64,000 nt of DNA. Origin: Phaeospirillum sp. (GTDB lineage Bacteria > Pseudomonadota > Alphaproteobacteria > Rhodospirillales > Magnetospirillaceae). A model generated the notes under the pieces. It made no database searches, was not told the origin of the DNA, and saw only the letters and a program-made list of their open reading frames with translations. Where the stretch lies: the NCBI GenBank assembly GCA_030651575.1, contig JAUSFB010000037.1, forward strand, positions 1 to 64,000, given 5' to 3'. The translations under genes were made by a program, and so were the position numbers. Shown here piece by piece: positions 47,210-57,469 of this stretch. Position 1 is the stretch's first letter, and each line of letters opens with the position of its first letter.

Positions 47210-47755
47210 TTACTTGCCAGCCACGACTCGGATTTTTCCGAGCATGGTGTGGTGGCCAATTCCGCAGTATTCGTTGCAGATGATGCCAAAATCGCCCGAC
47301 GTGGTCGGGGTGATGGTCACAACTTCATCGATACCGGGGTGGACCTGCAGGTTGATGTTGGCGGGCTGCACGGAGAAACCATGCTGCCAATCCAACGACG
47401 AGAGGTGGAGGCGATAGCTCTTGCCCTGTTCGAGCTCCAGCACCGGATACCACTCCCACAGGCGGGCCAGCAGGTAGACGTCCGAACCGGCCGGGGGATG
47501 AACCACCGGGGTCTTGGCCTTGCCTTCTTCACCCACCTTGTACTTCTCGACAAACTCGTCGACCTTGGCCTGATACTTATCCGGCTGGATACGATAGGCC
47601 TCGTTCGACATGTTCTGGCTGCCCTTAAGGTGCCACAGCGGCATCATGGCGAACATGATGAGCGCCCACACCAAGGCGATACCGATCCAGAGGATTTCAG
47701 CCTTCTCGACCGGTTCATTGAACCAGACTTTTTCTTTAGGAGGAAAAATCGACAT
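47210..47755 (-). CDS. Heme-copper oxidase subunit II (CuA)
   Basis: A 181-residue electron-entry subunit. One N-terminal membrane helix (AEILWIGIALVWALIMFAMM) is followed by a periplasmic cupredoxin domain. The CuA site is complete: CNEYCGIGHHTM, plus the upstream histidine in SSLDWQHGFSVQ. The single-helix form is that of B-type oxidases. It ends 16 bases before subunit I and starts 15 bases after the 53-residue gene upstream. GGAGG lies in front of the ATG. Confidence 0.94.
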   Translation of the reverse strand: MSIFPPKEKVWFNEPVEKAEILWIGIALVWALIMFAMMPLWHLKGSQNMSNEAYRIQPDKYQAKVDEFVEKYKVGEEGKAKTPVVHPPAGSDVYLLARLWEWYPVLELEQGKSYRLHLSSLDWQHGFSVQPANINLQVHPGIDEVVTITPTTSGDFGIICNEYCGIGHHTMLGKIRVVAGK

Positions 47756-47770
47756 TGCGCGTTCCTCCCT

Positions 47771-47932
47771 CTATTTCGCGATCGGCAGATTGGCGACTTC
47801 CATGATTCCCCAAATCGTGTAGGAAACCGTCGGAACGACAACCCCGATAAAAAGCAGCAGGAACGGGTTATCCAGGATGCGCTGCATCGCCGGGACCCTC
47901 TCCTCCTCCTTGCCTTCGATTGAATGAGACAT
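47771..47932 (-). CDS. 53-residue single-helix membrane protein at the head of the oxidase operon
   Basis: A very small protein with one membrane helix (PFLLLFIGVVVPTVSYTIWG) and a charged N terminus (MSHSIEGKEEER). It lies 15 bases upstream of the subunit II gene on the same strand. The first ATG has GGGAG eight bases upstream. A second ATG at codon 16 has AGGAGGAGAGG in front and could give a 38-residue product. By position and size it resembles the subunit IIa type of ba3-like oxidases, which is inference. Confidence 0.72.
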   Translation of the reverse strand: MSHSIEGKEEERVPAMQRILDNPFLLLFIGVVVPTVSYTIWGIMEVANLPIAK

Positions 47933-48194
47933 CGATCGAACTCCCTTGGCATTTCCGAAAAAACTCCGGACGACCGGACCGTGACCCTCGCATTACCGAA
48001 AGTTCATCTCCTTGACTTTGGTAAAGTCCTGTCGCGGCGGGGAGGAGATTCCCACACTTTTATCCAATAATTTTATATTATTTTTTGACGATTTCTGACG
48101 CGCCATTCCAGCCGGGCGGTCGGACGCGCGACTCCCGCCGCAAGGCCGAATCCGACCGCGGCCAAGATGGATAAAGACTGAATTCCCGGTGGGA
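47933..48194. other. AT-rich intergenic region upstream of the oxidase operon
   Basis: About 260 bases between ctaA and the oxidase operon. A strongly AT-rich core lies at about 48057-48090. It probably holds the oxidase promoter on the minus strand. A weak FNR-like palindrome (48012-48025) is seen but not claimed. No gene is apparent. Confidence 0.5.
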
Positions 48195-49271
48195 TCAGAC
48201 TCGGCGTTTCACATCGTGAATCGCCCACAGGCAGAGGGTCAACAACGCCATCGCCCCCATCTGATGGGCGGAAGCCAGCCAAACCGGCACGACAAAGATC
48301 AAGGTTCCAATTCCCAGGAGCACCTGAAGCACCGCCATGCCGACAACCGCATTCACGGCGGGCAGAGTCGCCCCCCCCAAGAGGCGCCGCCCCCGGAACC
48401 AACCGAGGATGGCGACCAGTACGGTAAGCTCGGCCAGACCGCGATGGGTGAACTGGACGGTCTTGATATCCTCGAACAGGTCGAGAATGCCGGTCGAGAA
48501 CAGATCGGACGGGATCAGACGCCCCTCCATCAGCGGCCAGGTGTTGTAGATCAGGCCGGCCTTGAGCCCCGCCACCAGACCGCCGAACAGCAAGGTCGTC
48601 ACCACCAGGACCGTCAGAAGGACAAGCCAGCGACCGACGGCCCGCCGGCCCTGCTCCTCCAACCGGGCCGGACGCGGCCGATGATCGGCCAGGATGTCGA
48701 GCGCCATCCAGAACATCCAGCCATGGATCAGGAACGCCAGCCCCAGATGGATGGTCAGGCGGATATGGCTGACCGCCGGATTGTCCACCAGACCGCTCTT
48801 GACCATGAACCAGCCCATGCCGCCCTGGGACGCCCCCAGGAGGAACAGGCCGATCATCCGGGGAATCAGGCCCTTGCCGATCCGGCCGGAAAAAGCCAGC
48901 CACAAAAAGGGCAACAGGAAGACCAGACCGATGGCGCGGCCCCAGACCCGGTGAATATATTCGAGCCAGAAGATCCCCTTGAACTCGACAAGGGTCATCC
49001 CGGCATTCACCTTGATGTATTCCGGGGTCAGCTTGTACTTTTCGAAGAAAGGCAACCAATCAGCGTCGGAGATCGGGGGGATGATGCCGATGATGGGTTC
49101 CCACTCCACCATGGACAGGCCGGAATGGGTCAACCGGGTCAGACCGCCCAGCAGCACCATCACCGCCACCATGAAGCAGCAGACCAACAGCCAGACCGCC
49201 ACATCGCGATGGGCCGAGGCCCTGTTGCGGTCCAAGGCGGTGGAGCCCACCGATCGTGAGGCTGTCTTCAT
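48195..49271 (-). CDS. ctaA: Heme A synthase
   Basis: An inner-membrane enzyme that oxidises heme O to heme A. The 358-residue protein has eight membrane helices in two homologous halves. Conserved histidines are in LEYIHRVWGR, RLTIHLGLAFL, VQFTHRGLAEL and LASAHQMGAM. The loops LTRLTHSGLSMVEW and AGLIYNTWPLMEG are characteristic of the proteobacterial type. It is on the same strand as, and upstream of, the oxidase operon, consistent with supplying heme A to it. Confidence 0.96.
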   Translation of the reverse strand: MKTASRSVGSTALDRNRASAHRDVAVWLLVCCFMVAVMVLLGGLTRLTHSGLSMVEWEPIIGIIPPISDADWLPFFEKYKLTPEYIKVNAGMTLVEFKGIFWLEYIHRVWGRAIGLVFLLPFLWLAFSGRIGKGLIPRMIGLFLLGASQGGMGWFMVKSGLVDNPAVSHIRLTIHLGLAFLIHGWMFWMALDILADHRPRPARLEEQGRRAVGRWLVLLTVLVVTTLLFGGLVAGLKAGLIYNTWPLMEGRLIPSDLFSTGILDLFEDIKTVQFTHRGLAELTVLVAILGWFRGRRLLGGATLPAVNAVVGMAVLQVLLGIGTLIFVVPVWLASAHQMGAMALLTLCLWAIHDVKRRV

Positions 49272-49296
49272 CCGAACCTCCCCCTCCCTCGATGCG

Positions 49297-49872
49297 TCAG
49301 CGAGCCGGCGTGGCGGCGAGTTCCAACAGGCTGATCACCCCGTCGAACGACGACTTCTCGCCCCAATCGACTTCGCCCTCCATCCGGGCGACTTCCTCGC
49401 CCTTGGCATTGACGATCAGGGTGGTGGGCATGCCCTTCACCCGCATGGATTTGGCGAGCGATCCATCCGCGTCGATGACCAGCGGCAGATGGCTGAGACC
49501 CTTTTCGGCCAGCAGCTTGACGGCGGGACCGGCGCCTTCCTTGTCCTCGGACACGGTCAGCACATCGATGCCGGCGGCATCGGCCATCGCCTTGAAGCGC
49601 CCGATCGTGGGCAACTCGCGCAGGCAGGGAATGCACCAGGTGGCCCAGAAGCTGATCAGGGTCGGCCGGGTGATACGGCTGTTGAACGGCTTGCTGACGC
49701 CATCGACATCGACCGAGGCGGCCGTGGCCACCGGCCGGGGCGGGTTCGCCTTGACCACCATCTCAAGGTTGAGCGGCGGCGCGAACTGCGGCTTGCGCAG
49801 TTGCAGGGTGGTGCCGGCCACCATGGCCAAAATCACGGATAGCGCAACCCAAATTAGAATACGATCAGACAT
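49297..49872 (-). CDS. TlpA-like thioredoxin-fold thiol-disulfide reductase
   Basis: A 191-residue membrane-anchored periplasmic protein with an N-terminal helix (ILIWVALSVILAMVAG) and a thioredoxin fold. The active site is WCIPC in ISFWATWCIPCLRELP, and the cis-proline lies in VKGMPTTLIV. TlpA proteins reduce the cysteines of Sco and CuA subunits before copper loading, which fits the adjacent oxidase, SCO and ctaA genes. The ATG at 49872 is preferred because the membrane anchor follows at once. A longer frame begins at 49965. Confidence 0.92.
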   Translation of the reverse strand: MSDRILIWVALSVILAMVAGTTLQLRKPQFAPPLNLEMVVKANPPRPVATAASVDVDGVSKPFNSRITRPTLISFWATWCIPCLRELPTIGRFKAMADAAGIDVLTVSEDKEGAGPAVKLLAEKGLSHLPLVIDADGSLAKSMRVKGMPTTLIVNAKGEEVARMEGEVDWGEKSSFDGVISLLELAATPAR

Positions 49873-50289
49873 CAGCTCTTTAACCATCCGCACGAGGGAC
49901 CCCCGGTCCCATTCCGGCCGGGAGTAGACCATGCGGACGGTGAAAGCGAACTTGCCTTTGGTCAAGCCTTTCCTTCGTCACGCCGTCGCGGCCGACCGCA
50001 TTCCGACGGGCCAAGATCATCGAGACACGATATTGCAACATACAACATCTCAATTCCGAGAGTGACTGCCCAGGTCGTCATGCTATCCTTATAGATGGAT
50101 GTTTGACTCAGCATTGAGACATCCGGTTATACCAAATCTCGGAGATCGGAACCGATCCCCGAGGCACTCCATCGGCGGGCGGGATTCTCCGAATCCCTTG
50201 CCTCCCGCGCCAAGTGGCGCGCGGCCGCCTAGCGGCCGGCCATGTCCCGATGAATCAATACGGTGTTACTCGGATGCCAAGGCGGTGAA
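49873..50289. other. About 417-base intergenic region
   Basis: A divergent region between tlpA (minus) and the GGDEF/EAL gene (plus). I see no gene. A possible plus-strand promoter is TTGACT at 50103-50108 with TTATAC at 50127-50132 (18-base spacer). This is weak. Confidence 0.45.
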
Positions 50290-52755
50290 ATGGACGGACA
50301 GGGAGAGAAAACAGGCAAAAGGCCGGGTCTGATGCTTCAGTCGATTTTCGATAACGCCCTAGACGCCATCTGCCTGCACCAGAATGGTCGCCATACGCTC
50401 GTCAATCCGGCCTATCTGCGACTGTTCGGCTACAGTTCCGTGGATCAGCTGATCGGCACCTCCGTCATGGACACCGTGGCACCGGAGGTGCGCGGAGTCG
50501 TGTTCGAGCGCATCAACCGGCGCAGCCGGGGGGAGATGGTTGCTGCCGAGTACATCACGCGCGGCCTGCGTCGTGACGGCTCCACCTTCGATCTGGAGGT
50601 CCACGGCTCCAGCTATGCCATGAACGGTGAAATCTACACCCTGGCCATCCTCCGCGACGTGACCGAGGCGCGACAGGCCGCCGACAAGGTTCGCGAAAGC
50701 GAAGAACGAATGCGCACCTTGTTCGATTCCTCGCCCGATCCGGCCTGGATCATCGAGGACAACCTGTTCATCGAATGCAATACCGCCGCCGCCGCGGTTC
50801 TGGGTTACGCCTCCAAGGACGAACTGCTGTTCGTCCACCCGGCCAAGCTGTCGCCCGCCATCCAGCCCGATGGGCAGGCGTCCTTCGCCAAGGCCGAGGC
50901 GATGATGAATCTGGCCAGGAAGAACGGCATCCACCGCTTCGAGTGGGTCCATGCGCGGATGGATGGCGGCGACTTCCTCGCCGAGGTCACCCTGTCCACG
51001 ATCACCCTACAGGGCCGCAAGGTGATCTATTGCGCTTGGCGCGACATCACCGAACGCAAGATGGCGGAAGCCGAAATGCAGCTGGCGGCCAGCGTCTTTC
51101 ACACCACCCAGGAAGGCATCCTGATCACCGACGCCAGCGGCGTCATCATGTCGGTCAATCCGGCCTTCACCGACATCACCGGCTACACCGCCGAAGAAGC
51201 CATCGGCCAGACCCCGCGCCTGCTGAAATCGCACCACCATGACGATGCTTTCTACACCACCATGTGGCGCCAGATCATCGATAAGGGGAGATGGCAGGGC
51301 GAATTATGGAATCGCCGCAAGAACGGCGAGGCCTTTCTGGAATGGTTGACCATCACCGCCATCGTCGGTCCGGGCGGCCGCTATACCCGCTTTGTCTCGG
51401 TGTTCACCGACGTCACCGAACTGCGCCGCAAGGACGAGCAGATTCGCTATCAGGCCTATCACGACGCCCTGACCGGCCTGCCCAACCGCGCCCTGCTCGA
51501 CGACCGGCTGGAGCATGCCATCGATGTCGCCCGCCGTCATTCGGCCCAGGTGGCGGTCTTGTTCCTCGATCTGGACCGCTTTAAGGTGGTCAACGACAGC
51601 CTGGGTCATCAAGAGGGTGACAAGCTGCTGCAAAACACCGCCCTGCGGATTTTGGACTCGGTGCGCAAGAGCGACACCGTCGGCCGGCTGGGCGGCGACG
51701 AATTCATCGTCATCCTGGGCGACTTCGAAGATACCACCGAGGTGGCTCAGGTCGCGGACAAGATCCTTGCCGCCATCGGCGCCCCATTCGAGCTGGCGGG
51801 CCGCATCCTTCACTCCAGCGCCAGCATCGGCATCGCCGTGTTTCCCCAGGACGGCGACGACGGCCCCGCCCTGATGAAGAATGCCGATATCGCCATGTAT
51901 CAGTCCAAGGCGGCGGGCCGCGGCACCTTCCGCTTCTTCGACCCCAGCATGAACCGGCACGCCCTGCAACGCTTGGAGATGGAAGCCAGCCTGCGCCGCG
52001 CTATCGAAGATAGCGAGTTCCTGCTGTTCTATCAGCCCAAGATCCACGTCCCGACCGGGACGCTGAATGGCGCCGAGGCGCTGATCCGTTGGCGCCAGCC
52101 CGGTGGAGAGTTGGTCTCACCCGCGGATTTCATCCCGGTGGCGGAAGAAACCGGGCTGATCATTCCCATCGGCTATTGGGTCCTGGAAGAAACCTGCCGC
52201 CAGATCCGCGCCTGGCGCGAGGCCGGCTATCCCGACATCACCGTGTCGGTCAACCTGTCGCTTCGCCAGTTCCGCGATGCGTCGCTGGTAGAGCGGATCG
52301 AGGCCATCTTGACTAAATTCGGCATTCCGGGCGAGGCCATCGAGGCCGAACTGACGGAATCCGCGGTGATGGAAGACCCGGTCACGGCCATCGTCACCCT
52401 GCAACGCCTCCAGGCGCTGGGGATCAAAATATCGGTGGATGATTTCGGAACCGGCTATTCCAGCCTCGCCTATCTCAAGCGCCTGCCCATCAGCACCATC
52501 AAGATCGACCGCTCCTTCATCGCCGATCTCGGCATTGACGCCGAGGACGCCGCCATCGTCCAAACCATCGTCGGACTGGCCCGCACCCTTCGGCTCGACG
52601 TGGTCGCCGAAGGCGTCGAGACCGAGGCTCAACTAGCCTTCTTGGCCGAACTGGGCTGTGACGTGGTCCAGGGTTTCTACTACAGCCAACCCAAGCCCGC
52701 CGATGAATTCGCTCCCTGGCTGGCCTCGAAATCGGGCCAAGGCCGAACACCCTAA
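50290..52755 (+). CDS. PAS-PAS-PAS-GGDEF-EAL cyclic di-GMP protein
   Basis: An 821-residue soluble signalling protein. Three PAS/PAC units lie at about residues 15-135, 140-255 and 260-385 (the third is [20 protein letters not shown]). A GGDEF domain follows ([20 protein letters not shown]; active-site [11 protein letters not shown] is intact), then a full EAL domain (NGAEALIRW; catalytic residues in [23 protein letters not shown] and KIDRSFI). Both activities may be present. There is no membrane segment, so it senses a cytoplasmic signal. The ATG at 50290 has AAGG seven bases upstream. A GTG nine codons earlier is the alternative. Confidence 0.94.
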   Translation: MDGQGEKTGKRPGLMLQSIFDNALDAICLHQNGRHTLVNPAYLRLFGYSSVDQLIGTSVMDTVAPEVRGVVFERINRRSRGEMVAAEYITRGLRRDGSTFDLEVHGSSYAMNGEIYTLAILRDVTEARQAADKVRESEERMRTLFDSSPDPAWIIEDNLFIECNTAAAAVLGYASKDELLFVHPAKLSPAIQPDGQASFAKAEAMMNLARKNGIHRFEWVHARMDGGDFLAEVTLSTITLQGRKVIYCAWRDITERKMAEAEMQLAASVFHTTQEGILITDASGVIMSVNPAFTDITGYTAEEAIGQTPRLLKSHHHDDAFYTTMWRQIIDKGRWQGELWNRRKNGEAFLEWLTITAIVGPGGRYTRFVSVFTDVTELRRKDEQIRYQAYHDALTGLPNRALLDDRLEHAIDVARRHSAQVAVLFLDLDRFKVVNDSLGHQEGDKLLQNTALRILDSVRKSDTVGRLGGDEFIVILGDFEDTTEVAQVADKILAAIGAPFELAGRILHSSASIGIAVFPQDGDDGPALMKNADIAMYQSKAAGRGTFRFFDPSMNRHALQRLEMEASLRRAIEDSEFLLFYQPKIHVPTGTLNGAEALIRWRQPGGELVSPADFIPVAEETGLIIPIGYWVLEETCRQIRAWREAGYPDITVSVNLSLRQFRDASLVERIEAILTKFGIPGEAIEAELTESAVMEDPVTAIVTLQRLQALGIKISVDDFGTGYSSLAYLKRLPISTIKIDRSFIADLGIDAEDAAIVQTIVGLARTLRLDVVAEGVETEAQLAFLAELGCDVVQGFYYSQPKPADEFAPWLASKSGQGRTP

Positions 52756-53216
52756 CGGCCCAGCAGCCTCCGGCGCTTGGCCTGATGCACCATGGTGTCC
52801 AGCGCCGACAAAAACCGCGACCGGTCCTGCTTGTTGAAGGGAGCCGGCCCACCGGTCATGGTTCCGGTCTCGCGCAGCGAGTTCATCAGTTCTCGCGTCG
52901 CCAAGGCGTCGCCGATGGATGTTTCGGTGAACGGCTTGCCGTTGGGGCGGATTGCCAGAGCCCCCTTGAGCAGGCAACGGCTGCCCAACGGAATATCGTT
53001 GGTGACGCAGATATCGCCGGCCTCGATCAACTCCACGATCCGGTCGTCGGCGGCATCGGCCCCTTCCGCCACCACCACCATGGTCAGGGAAGGATCGTCG
53101 GGCAGTCGCAGCCAGGCATTACCCACCACCGTCACCGGCAGGCGATACCGGTTTGCGACCTTGAACACCTCGTCCTTGACCGGACAGGCGTCGCCGTCGA
53201 TATAAAGACGGATCAT
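52752..53216 (-). CDS. UPF0178 family protein (YaiI/YqxD, DUF188)
   Basis: A 154-residue soluble protein with the family start [18 protein letters not shown]-like segment (here [14 protein letters not shown]). It also has [21 protein letters not shown] and a C-terminal [19 protein letters not shown]. The fold is PIN-like with acidic residues that could bind metal, but no activity is established. It overlaps the ppx stop by four bases (ATGA) and so is coupled to polyphosphate genes. The last bases converge with the GGDEF/EAL gene end. Confidence 0.94.
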   Translation of the reverse strand: MIRLYIDGDACPVKDEVFKVANRYRLPVTVVGNAWLRLPDDPSLTMVVVAEGADAADDRIVELIEAGDICVTNDIPLGSRCLLKGALAIRPNGKPFTETSIGDALATRELMNSLRETGTMTGGPAPFNKQDRSRFLSALDTMVHQAKRRRLLGR

Positions 53217-54697
53217 GTAACCCGCCTCACCACCAGCGCCTCGCAGTCCAACGCCTTGGCAAGCCGATCGAAACTACGGTCGATTTCGATGGCGAAGGCG
53301 GGATTGCCGGCCGGAACCTCCAGAACGAGATAACCGCCCTCGGCCAGCAAACGGGTCTGGCGCAGCAGATTGGGCGCGCCGCCCGACAAGGTATGGGCAA
53401 GGCGCAGGGCAAGGCCGATCACCCGGCAACGGCGCAGCCATCCCTCCTCCAACAGCCCGATGGCGCGCTCGATCACCGGCGAGTCCTCGTTGCCCTGATA
53501 ACGGCAATAGATGGCAAAGGCGATGGCGGCGCGGTGGCGATGCCCCACCCCCATGAACGGTAGCCGCAAGATGCGCAGGAAGGCCTGCTCGGCCCGGTAA
53601 TCGGGATGCTCGTTCCAAAAGATGTCCGAGACCAGACAGGCGGCATGGCGCAATTGAACCTCGCGCGGGCTTTCCTCCGGGAACAGCGGCGCCATCCAGG
53701 CCCGTAATTCGTCGCCATGTTCGGGAAAGCGTGAATTCGCCGTCGCCATCTGACGGCAAACCGCCAGCAGCGGATCCTGGGACTTCATCTTGTCGGGCAG
53801 GCGCTTGAAGAACTGCCCCTCGCGCATGCCATAGATGGAGAACACCAGCCGCGAGGGCTGAACCGCACGCACCACCTTTTCCAGCAACAGCGCCGCCAGC
53901 GGCAGGCCGGAAACCCGCTTCCTCGAAATTCCGGGCACCTTTTCCAGGGATTTGCGGCTCTGGCTGGCGATCAGGTCGAGGATCCGCAACGCCTCGCGCG
54001 CATCCAGCGAAAAGTTATCGAGTACGGTCAGCGGATGCTGGGTCTGGGCGATACAGATACGGGCGATGGCGCGCCACGCTCCACCCACGGCGTAGAGGTT
54101 ACGGCAGCCGCCGCCCTTCAGCCAGGAAACCTGCCGCAGATGCCCCTCGACGATGGCCCCGGCCCGCGAGCGATCATCGCCGGACGCCTCTCCCAAACGC
54201 AACAGCCCAAGCGGCATGGTGACGTATTCGCCGAAATCGCCGTCCTTCACCGTCACCAATTCCAGCGAACCGCCGCCCAGATCGGCGACGATGCCGTTGG
54301 CGTCCGGAGTGCCGCACAAGACTCCCAGGGCCGCCATCTTGGCTTCCTGACCGCCGGACAGCACCTTGACCTCGACTCCGAAGCGGCGCTCGACCTCGTG
54401 GACGAAATCATGGCCGTCGGCGGCGTCGCGCACCGCCGCCGTGGCCAGGATGTCCAGGCGGGCGACCTCCATGGCGCGGCACAGGGCGACGAACCGCCCG
54501 ACTGCCGCCAGGGCGCCTTCGACACCCTCGGGATTCAGCCGGCCGCTGCCACCCAGTCCCTGCCCCAGTCCACAGACCGCTTTCTCGTTGAACAGCGGCA
54601 CCGGCACCCGGTGGGCGATGTCATAGACGCAAAGACGAATGGAGTTGGACCCGATATCGACGATGCCGATCGGCTCCTGGCGGAGCTTGATCTTCAT
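53213..54697 (-). CDS. ppx: Exopolyphosphatase (Ppx/GppA family)
   Basis: Hydrolyses terminal phosphates of polyphosphate or pppGpp. The 494-residue protein has the ASKHA-type nucleotide-binding motifs: IGIVDIGSNSIRLCVYD, the ATAAVRDA segment and IVADLGGGSLELV. A C-terminal HD-like helical region follows (RHAACLVSDIFWNEHPDYRAEQ, in part; GVGHRHRAAIAFAIYCRY). The ATG at 54697 has AAAGGA six bases upstream. The gene follows ppk by ten bases, forming a ppk-ppx-UPF0178 operon. Confidence 0.95.
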   Translation of the reverse strand: MKIKLRQEPIGIVDIGSNSIRLCVYDIAHRVPVPLFNEKAVCGLGQGLGGSGRLNPEGVEGALAAVGRFVALCRAMEVARLDILATAAVRDAADGHDFVHEVERRFGVEVKVLSGGQEAKMAALGVLCGTPDANGIVADLGGGSLELVTVKDGDFGEYVTMPLGLLRLGEASGDDRSRAGAIVEGHLRQVSWLKGGGCRNLYAVGGAWRAIARICIAQTQHPLTVLDNFSLDAREALRILDLIASQSRKSLEKVPGISRKRVSGLPLAALLLEKVVRAVQPSRLVFSIYGMREGQFFKRLPDKMKSQDPLLAVCRQMATANSRFPEHGDELRAWMAPLFPEESPREVQLRHAACLVSDIFWNEHPDYRAEQAFLRILRLPFMGVGHRHRAAIAFAIYCRYQGNEDSPVIERAIGLLEEGWLRRCRVIGLALRLAHTLSGGAPNLLRQTRLLAEGGYLVLEVPAGNPAFAIEIDRSFDRLAKALDCEALVVRRVT

Positions 54698-54707
54698 TTT
54701 GGTCCTT

Positions 54708-56894
54708 TTATACCTTCTGTTCGATATGGAGTTTCGGCTTGCGGCTCCGCTCACCGGCACTGCCCCGCCCCGAAAGCGACGGATTGGTCATGAAATAGGT
54801 ATGGGCGTTAAAGGCCCCCTCTTCCGCCTGGAAACGCACATAGCTTCCATCGGGTTGCAGCAACCAAGTCTGGGCCTGATCCTTGAGATTGGCGACCATG
54901 ATCTGATCGAGGACCTGACGATGCACGGTCGGATTCTCGATGGGTACGAAGGATTCAACCCGCCAATCCATGTTGCGCGGCATCCAGTCGGCCGAGGAGA
55001 TATAAATCTTGGCGTGACGCGACGGCATGCGATGGCCATTACCGAAACAAAAGATCCGGGAGTGTTCGAGGAAGCGCCCGACGATGCTCTTGACGCGGAT
55101 ATTGTCGGACAGGCCGGGCACGCCGGGCCGCAGGCAGCAGATGCCGCGAATCACCAGATCGATCTTTACCCCGGCCTGCGAGGCGCGGTACAGCGCGTCG
55201 ATCAACTGCGGGCAGACCAGCGAGTTCATCTTCAGCCACATGGAGCCCGGCTTGCCGGCCTTGACGTTCTCGATCTCGTCATCGATCAGCCCCAGCACCT
55301 TCTTGCGCAGAAACATGGGGGCGATGGCCAGACTCTCCATCTTGTCCGGCGAAGCGTAGCCGGTCATGTAGTTGAAGGTCTTGGCGGCATCACGGCACAG
55401 GGCCGGATCGCAGGTGAAGAACGACAGGTCGGTATAGATCTTGGCGGTGATGGGGTGGTAGTTGCCGGTGCCAAAATGGACATAGGACGCCAGACTGCCG
55501 CCCTCGCGCCGGACCACCAGCGAGATCTTGGCGTGGGTCTTCAACTCCAGGAAGCCGAACACCACCTGGGCGCCGGCGCGTTCCAGATCGCGAGCCCAGC
55601 GGATATTGGCCTCCTCGTCGAAGCGGGCCTTCAACTCGACCATGGCGGTCACCGACTTGCCGGCCTCGGCGGCCTCGACCAGCGCCTTGACGATGGGGCT
55701 GTCGCCGCTGGTGCGGTACAGCGTCTGCTTGATCGCCACCACCGCCGGGTCCTGAGCCGCCTGACGGATGAACTGGACCACCACGTCGAAACTTTCGAAC
55801 GGATGATGGACGATGATGTCCTTCTTGCGGATAGCGGCAAAGCAGTCGCCGCCGAAATCGCGGACCCGCTCGGGAAAGCGGGCGTTGTAGGGAGGAAACA
55901 GCAGGTCGGGCCGCTCGTCGACGATCAGCCGCTTTGTATCGACCAGACCAAGCAATCCGTCGATCTCGAACACATCGCCTTCGTCCACATGCATCTCGGC
56001 GATGACCAGATTCTTCAGGTCCTCGGGAATGCCGGCGTTGAAGGTCAGGCGGATCACATTGCCGCGCCGACGGCGCTTCAACGCGGATTCGAACACCCGG
56101 ACAAGGTCTTCCGCCTCTTCATCGATATCCATCTCGGAATCGCGAATGACCCGGAACAACCCCTGGGCCTCCATGCGGAAGCCGGGGAAGATATGACCGA
56201 GGAACAGCAACACCAGTTCTTCCAACGGCAGGAAACGGATGCCGTCGCCGGGCAGACGGGTAAAACGCTCCACCTGACTGGGCAACGGCAACAGGGCGCG
56301 CAGCACCTCGCCGTCATCCAGGCGGAACAGGTGCAGCACCAGGGCGAAGCCGGCATTGGGCAGGAACGGGAACGGATGCGCCGGGTCGATGGCCAGCGGC
56401 GTCAGTACCGGAAAGACATGCTCCATGAAGCGGTTTTCCAGCCACTTCATATCGGCTTTGCTCAGTTCGCTGCGGTCGACCACGGCGATGCCAGCGGTGC
56501 GCATCTCGTCCTTGAGTTCGCGCCAGCAGCGTTTTTGCGCCGACAACAGTTCCGCCGCTTCCAAATTGATCGCCGCCAGCTGCTGCGCCGGGGTCAGGCC
56601 ATCCTGGCTGGTGGTCATGATTCCCGCGTCGACTTGTCCCTTCAGACCGGCGACGCGAACCATATAAAATTCATCCAGGTTCGCCGCCGAAATCGACAAA
56701 AAACGGAGGCGTTCCAGCAGGGGATGGTGATGATTGTAGGCTTCGTCGATGACGCGTCCATTAAAAGACAGCCAGGAAAGTTCACGATTGATGAAGCGTT
56801 CCTTGGATTCCATATCGATAGCGGACAGGTCGATTGCTTTCGAATTTGTCACGACGTCTCTCCAATCGGGTGGCCATGGCATCCCCGCCGTCAT
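54708..56894 (-). CDS. ppk: Polyphosphate kinase 1
   Basis: Makes polyphosphate from ATP. The 728-residue protein has the four PPK1 domains: the N-terminal helical part ([20 protein letters not shown]), a head domain, and two PLD-like catalytic domains. The autophosphorylated histidine is in [12 protein letters not shown], and the second is in [31 protein letters not shown] is also typical. The start could be 56894 or one of two near in-frame starts. It is divergent from sixA, with about 47 bases between. Confidence 0.97.
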   Translation of the reverse strand: MTAGMPWPPDWRDVVTNSKAIDLSAIDMESKERFINRELSWLSFNGRVIDEAYNHHHPLLERLRFLSISAANLDEFYMVRVAGLKGQVDAGIMTTSQDGLTPAQQLAAINLEAAELLSAQKRCWRELKDEMRTAGIAVVDRSELSKADMKWLENRFMEHVFPVLTPLAIDPAHPFPFLPNAGFALVLHLFRLDDGEVLRALLPLPSQVERFTRLPGDGIRFLPLEELVLLFLGHIFPGFRMEAQGLFRVIRDSEMDIDEEAEDLVRVFESALKRRRRGNVIRLTFNAGIPEDLKNLVIAEMHVDEGDVFEIDGLLGLVDTKRLIVDERPDLLFPPYNARFPERVRDFGGDCFAAIRKKDIIVHHPFESFDVVVQFIRQAAQDPAVVAIKQTLYRTSGDSPIVKALVEAAEAGKSVTAMVELKARFDEEANIRWARDLERAGAQVVFGFLELKTHAKISLVVRREGGSLASYVHFGTGNYHPITAKIYTDLSFFTCDPALCRDAAKTFNYMTGYASPDKMESLAIAPMFLRKKVLGLIDDEIENVKAGKPGSMWLKMNSLVCPQLIDALYRASQAGVKIDLVIRGICCLRPGVPGLSDNIRVKSIVGRFLEHSRIFCFGNGHRMPSRHAKIYISSADWMPRNMDWRVESFVPIENPTVHRQVLDQIMVANLKDQAQTWLLQPDGSYVRFQAEEGAFNAHTYFMTNPSLSGRGSAGERSRKPKLHIEQKV

Positions 56895-56941
56895 TTATAT
56901 ATGCTCGTAGCATCTCTGTCATGGCCGAGCGGGTGAATTAA

Positions 56942-57469
56942 ATGAGAAAACTCTTTTTGCTCCGCCACGCGAAGTCCAGCTGGGATGATCCCGCCATGGA
57001 TGACATCGAACGCCCCCTCAACAAACGCGGACGTCTTGCGGCCCAGGCGATGGCCGATCACATCACCCGCTCCTGTTTCCACCCAGCCCTGGTGCTGGTC
57101 TCGAACAGCGTCCGGACCCGTGAGACCTGGGACATCATCGAGCCTCGGCTGGAGGGTACGTCCACCGCCATCGAAGGCGGCCTCTACGAGGCCAGCAAGG
57201 GCGACCTGCTGCACCGCCTGCGCAAGATCGACGACCACGTCGCCTCGGTCATGGTGATCGGACATAATCCCGGCCTGGGACGACTGGCCGAGGTTCTGGT
57301 CGGTCATAACGGCGAGCCCGAGGCGCTGGAGAGTCTGGCGGCCAAGTTCTCCACCGGAGCCCTGGCGGTGATCGATCTCGACATCGGCCATTGGGGCGAG
57401 TTGGAGGCCGGAACCGGACGGCTGATCGCCTATACCCGCCCCAGGGATCTGGACGCGAAATCCCTATAG
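56942..57469 (+). CDS. sixA: SixA-type phosphohistidine phosphatase
   Basis: A 175-residue histidine-phosphatase-superfamily enzyme. The catalytic histidine is in LFLLRHAKSSWDD (RH motif). VSNSVRTRETWD carries the conserved arginine, and MVIGHNPGL carries the second histidine. SixA-type enzymes remove phosphate from histidine on signalling or phosphotransferase proteins. It is divergent from ppk and convergent with hdaA, with six bases of overlap. Confidence 0.9.
   Translation: MRKLFLLRHAKSSWDDPAMDDIERPLNKRGRLAAQAMADHITRSCFHPALVLVSNSVRTRETWDIIEPRLEGTSTAIEGGLYEASKGDLLHRLRKIDDHVASVMVIGHNPGLGRLAEVLVGHNGEPEALESLAAKFSTGALAVIDLDIGHWGELEAGTGRLIAYTRPRDLDAKSL

Noticed and set aside
48012-48025. FNR-like palindrome TTGACTTTGGTAAA upstream of the oxidase operon
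   Set aside because: Only about seven of ten consensus positions match, and no mapped promoter places it. Too weak to claim.
48073-49059. A 328-codon frame overlapping ctaA in another frame
   Set aside because: Low-complexity Gly/Arg/Pro/Ser product without motifs. The ctaA frame has conserved histidines and membrane helices.
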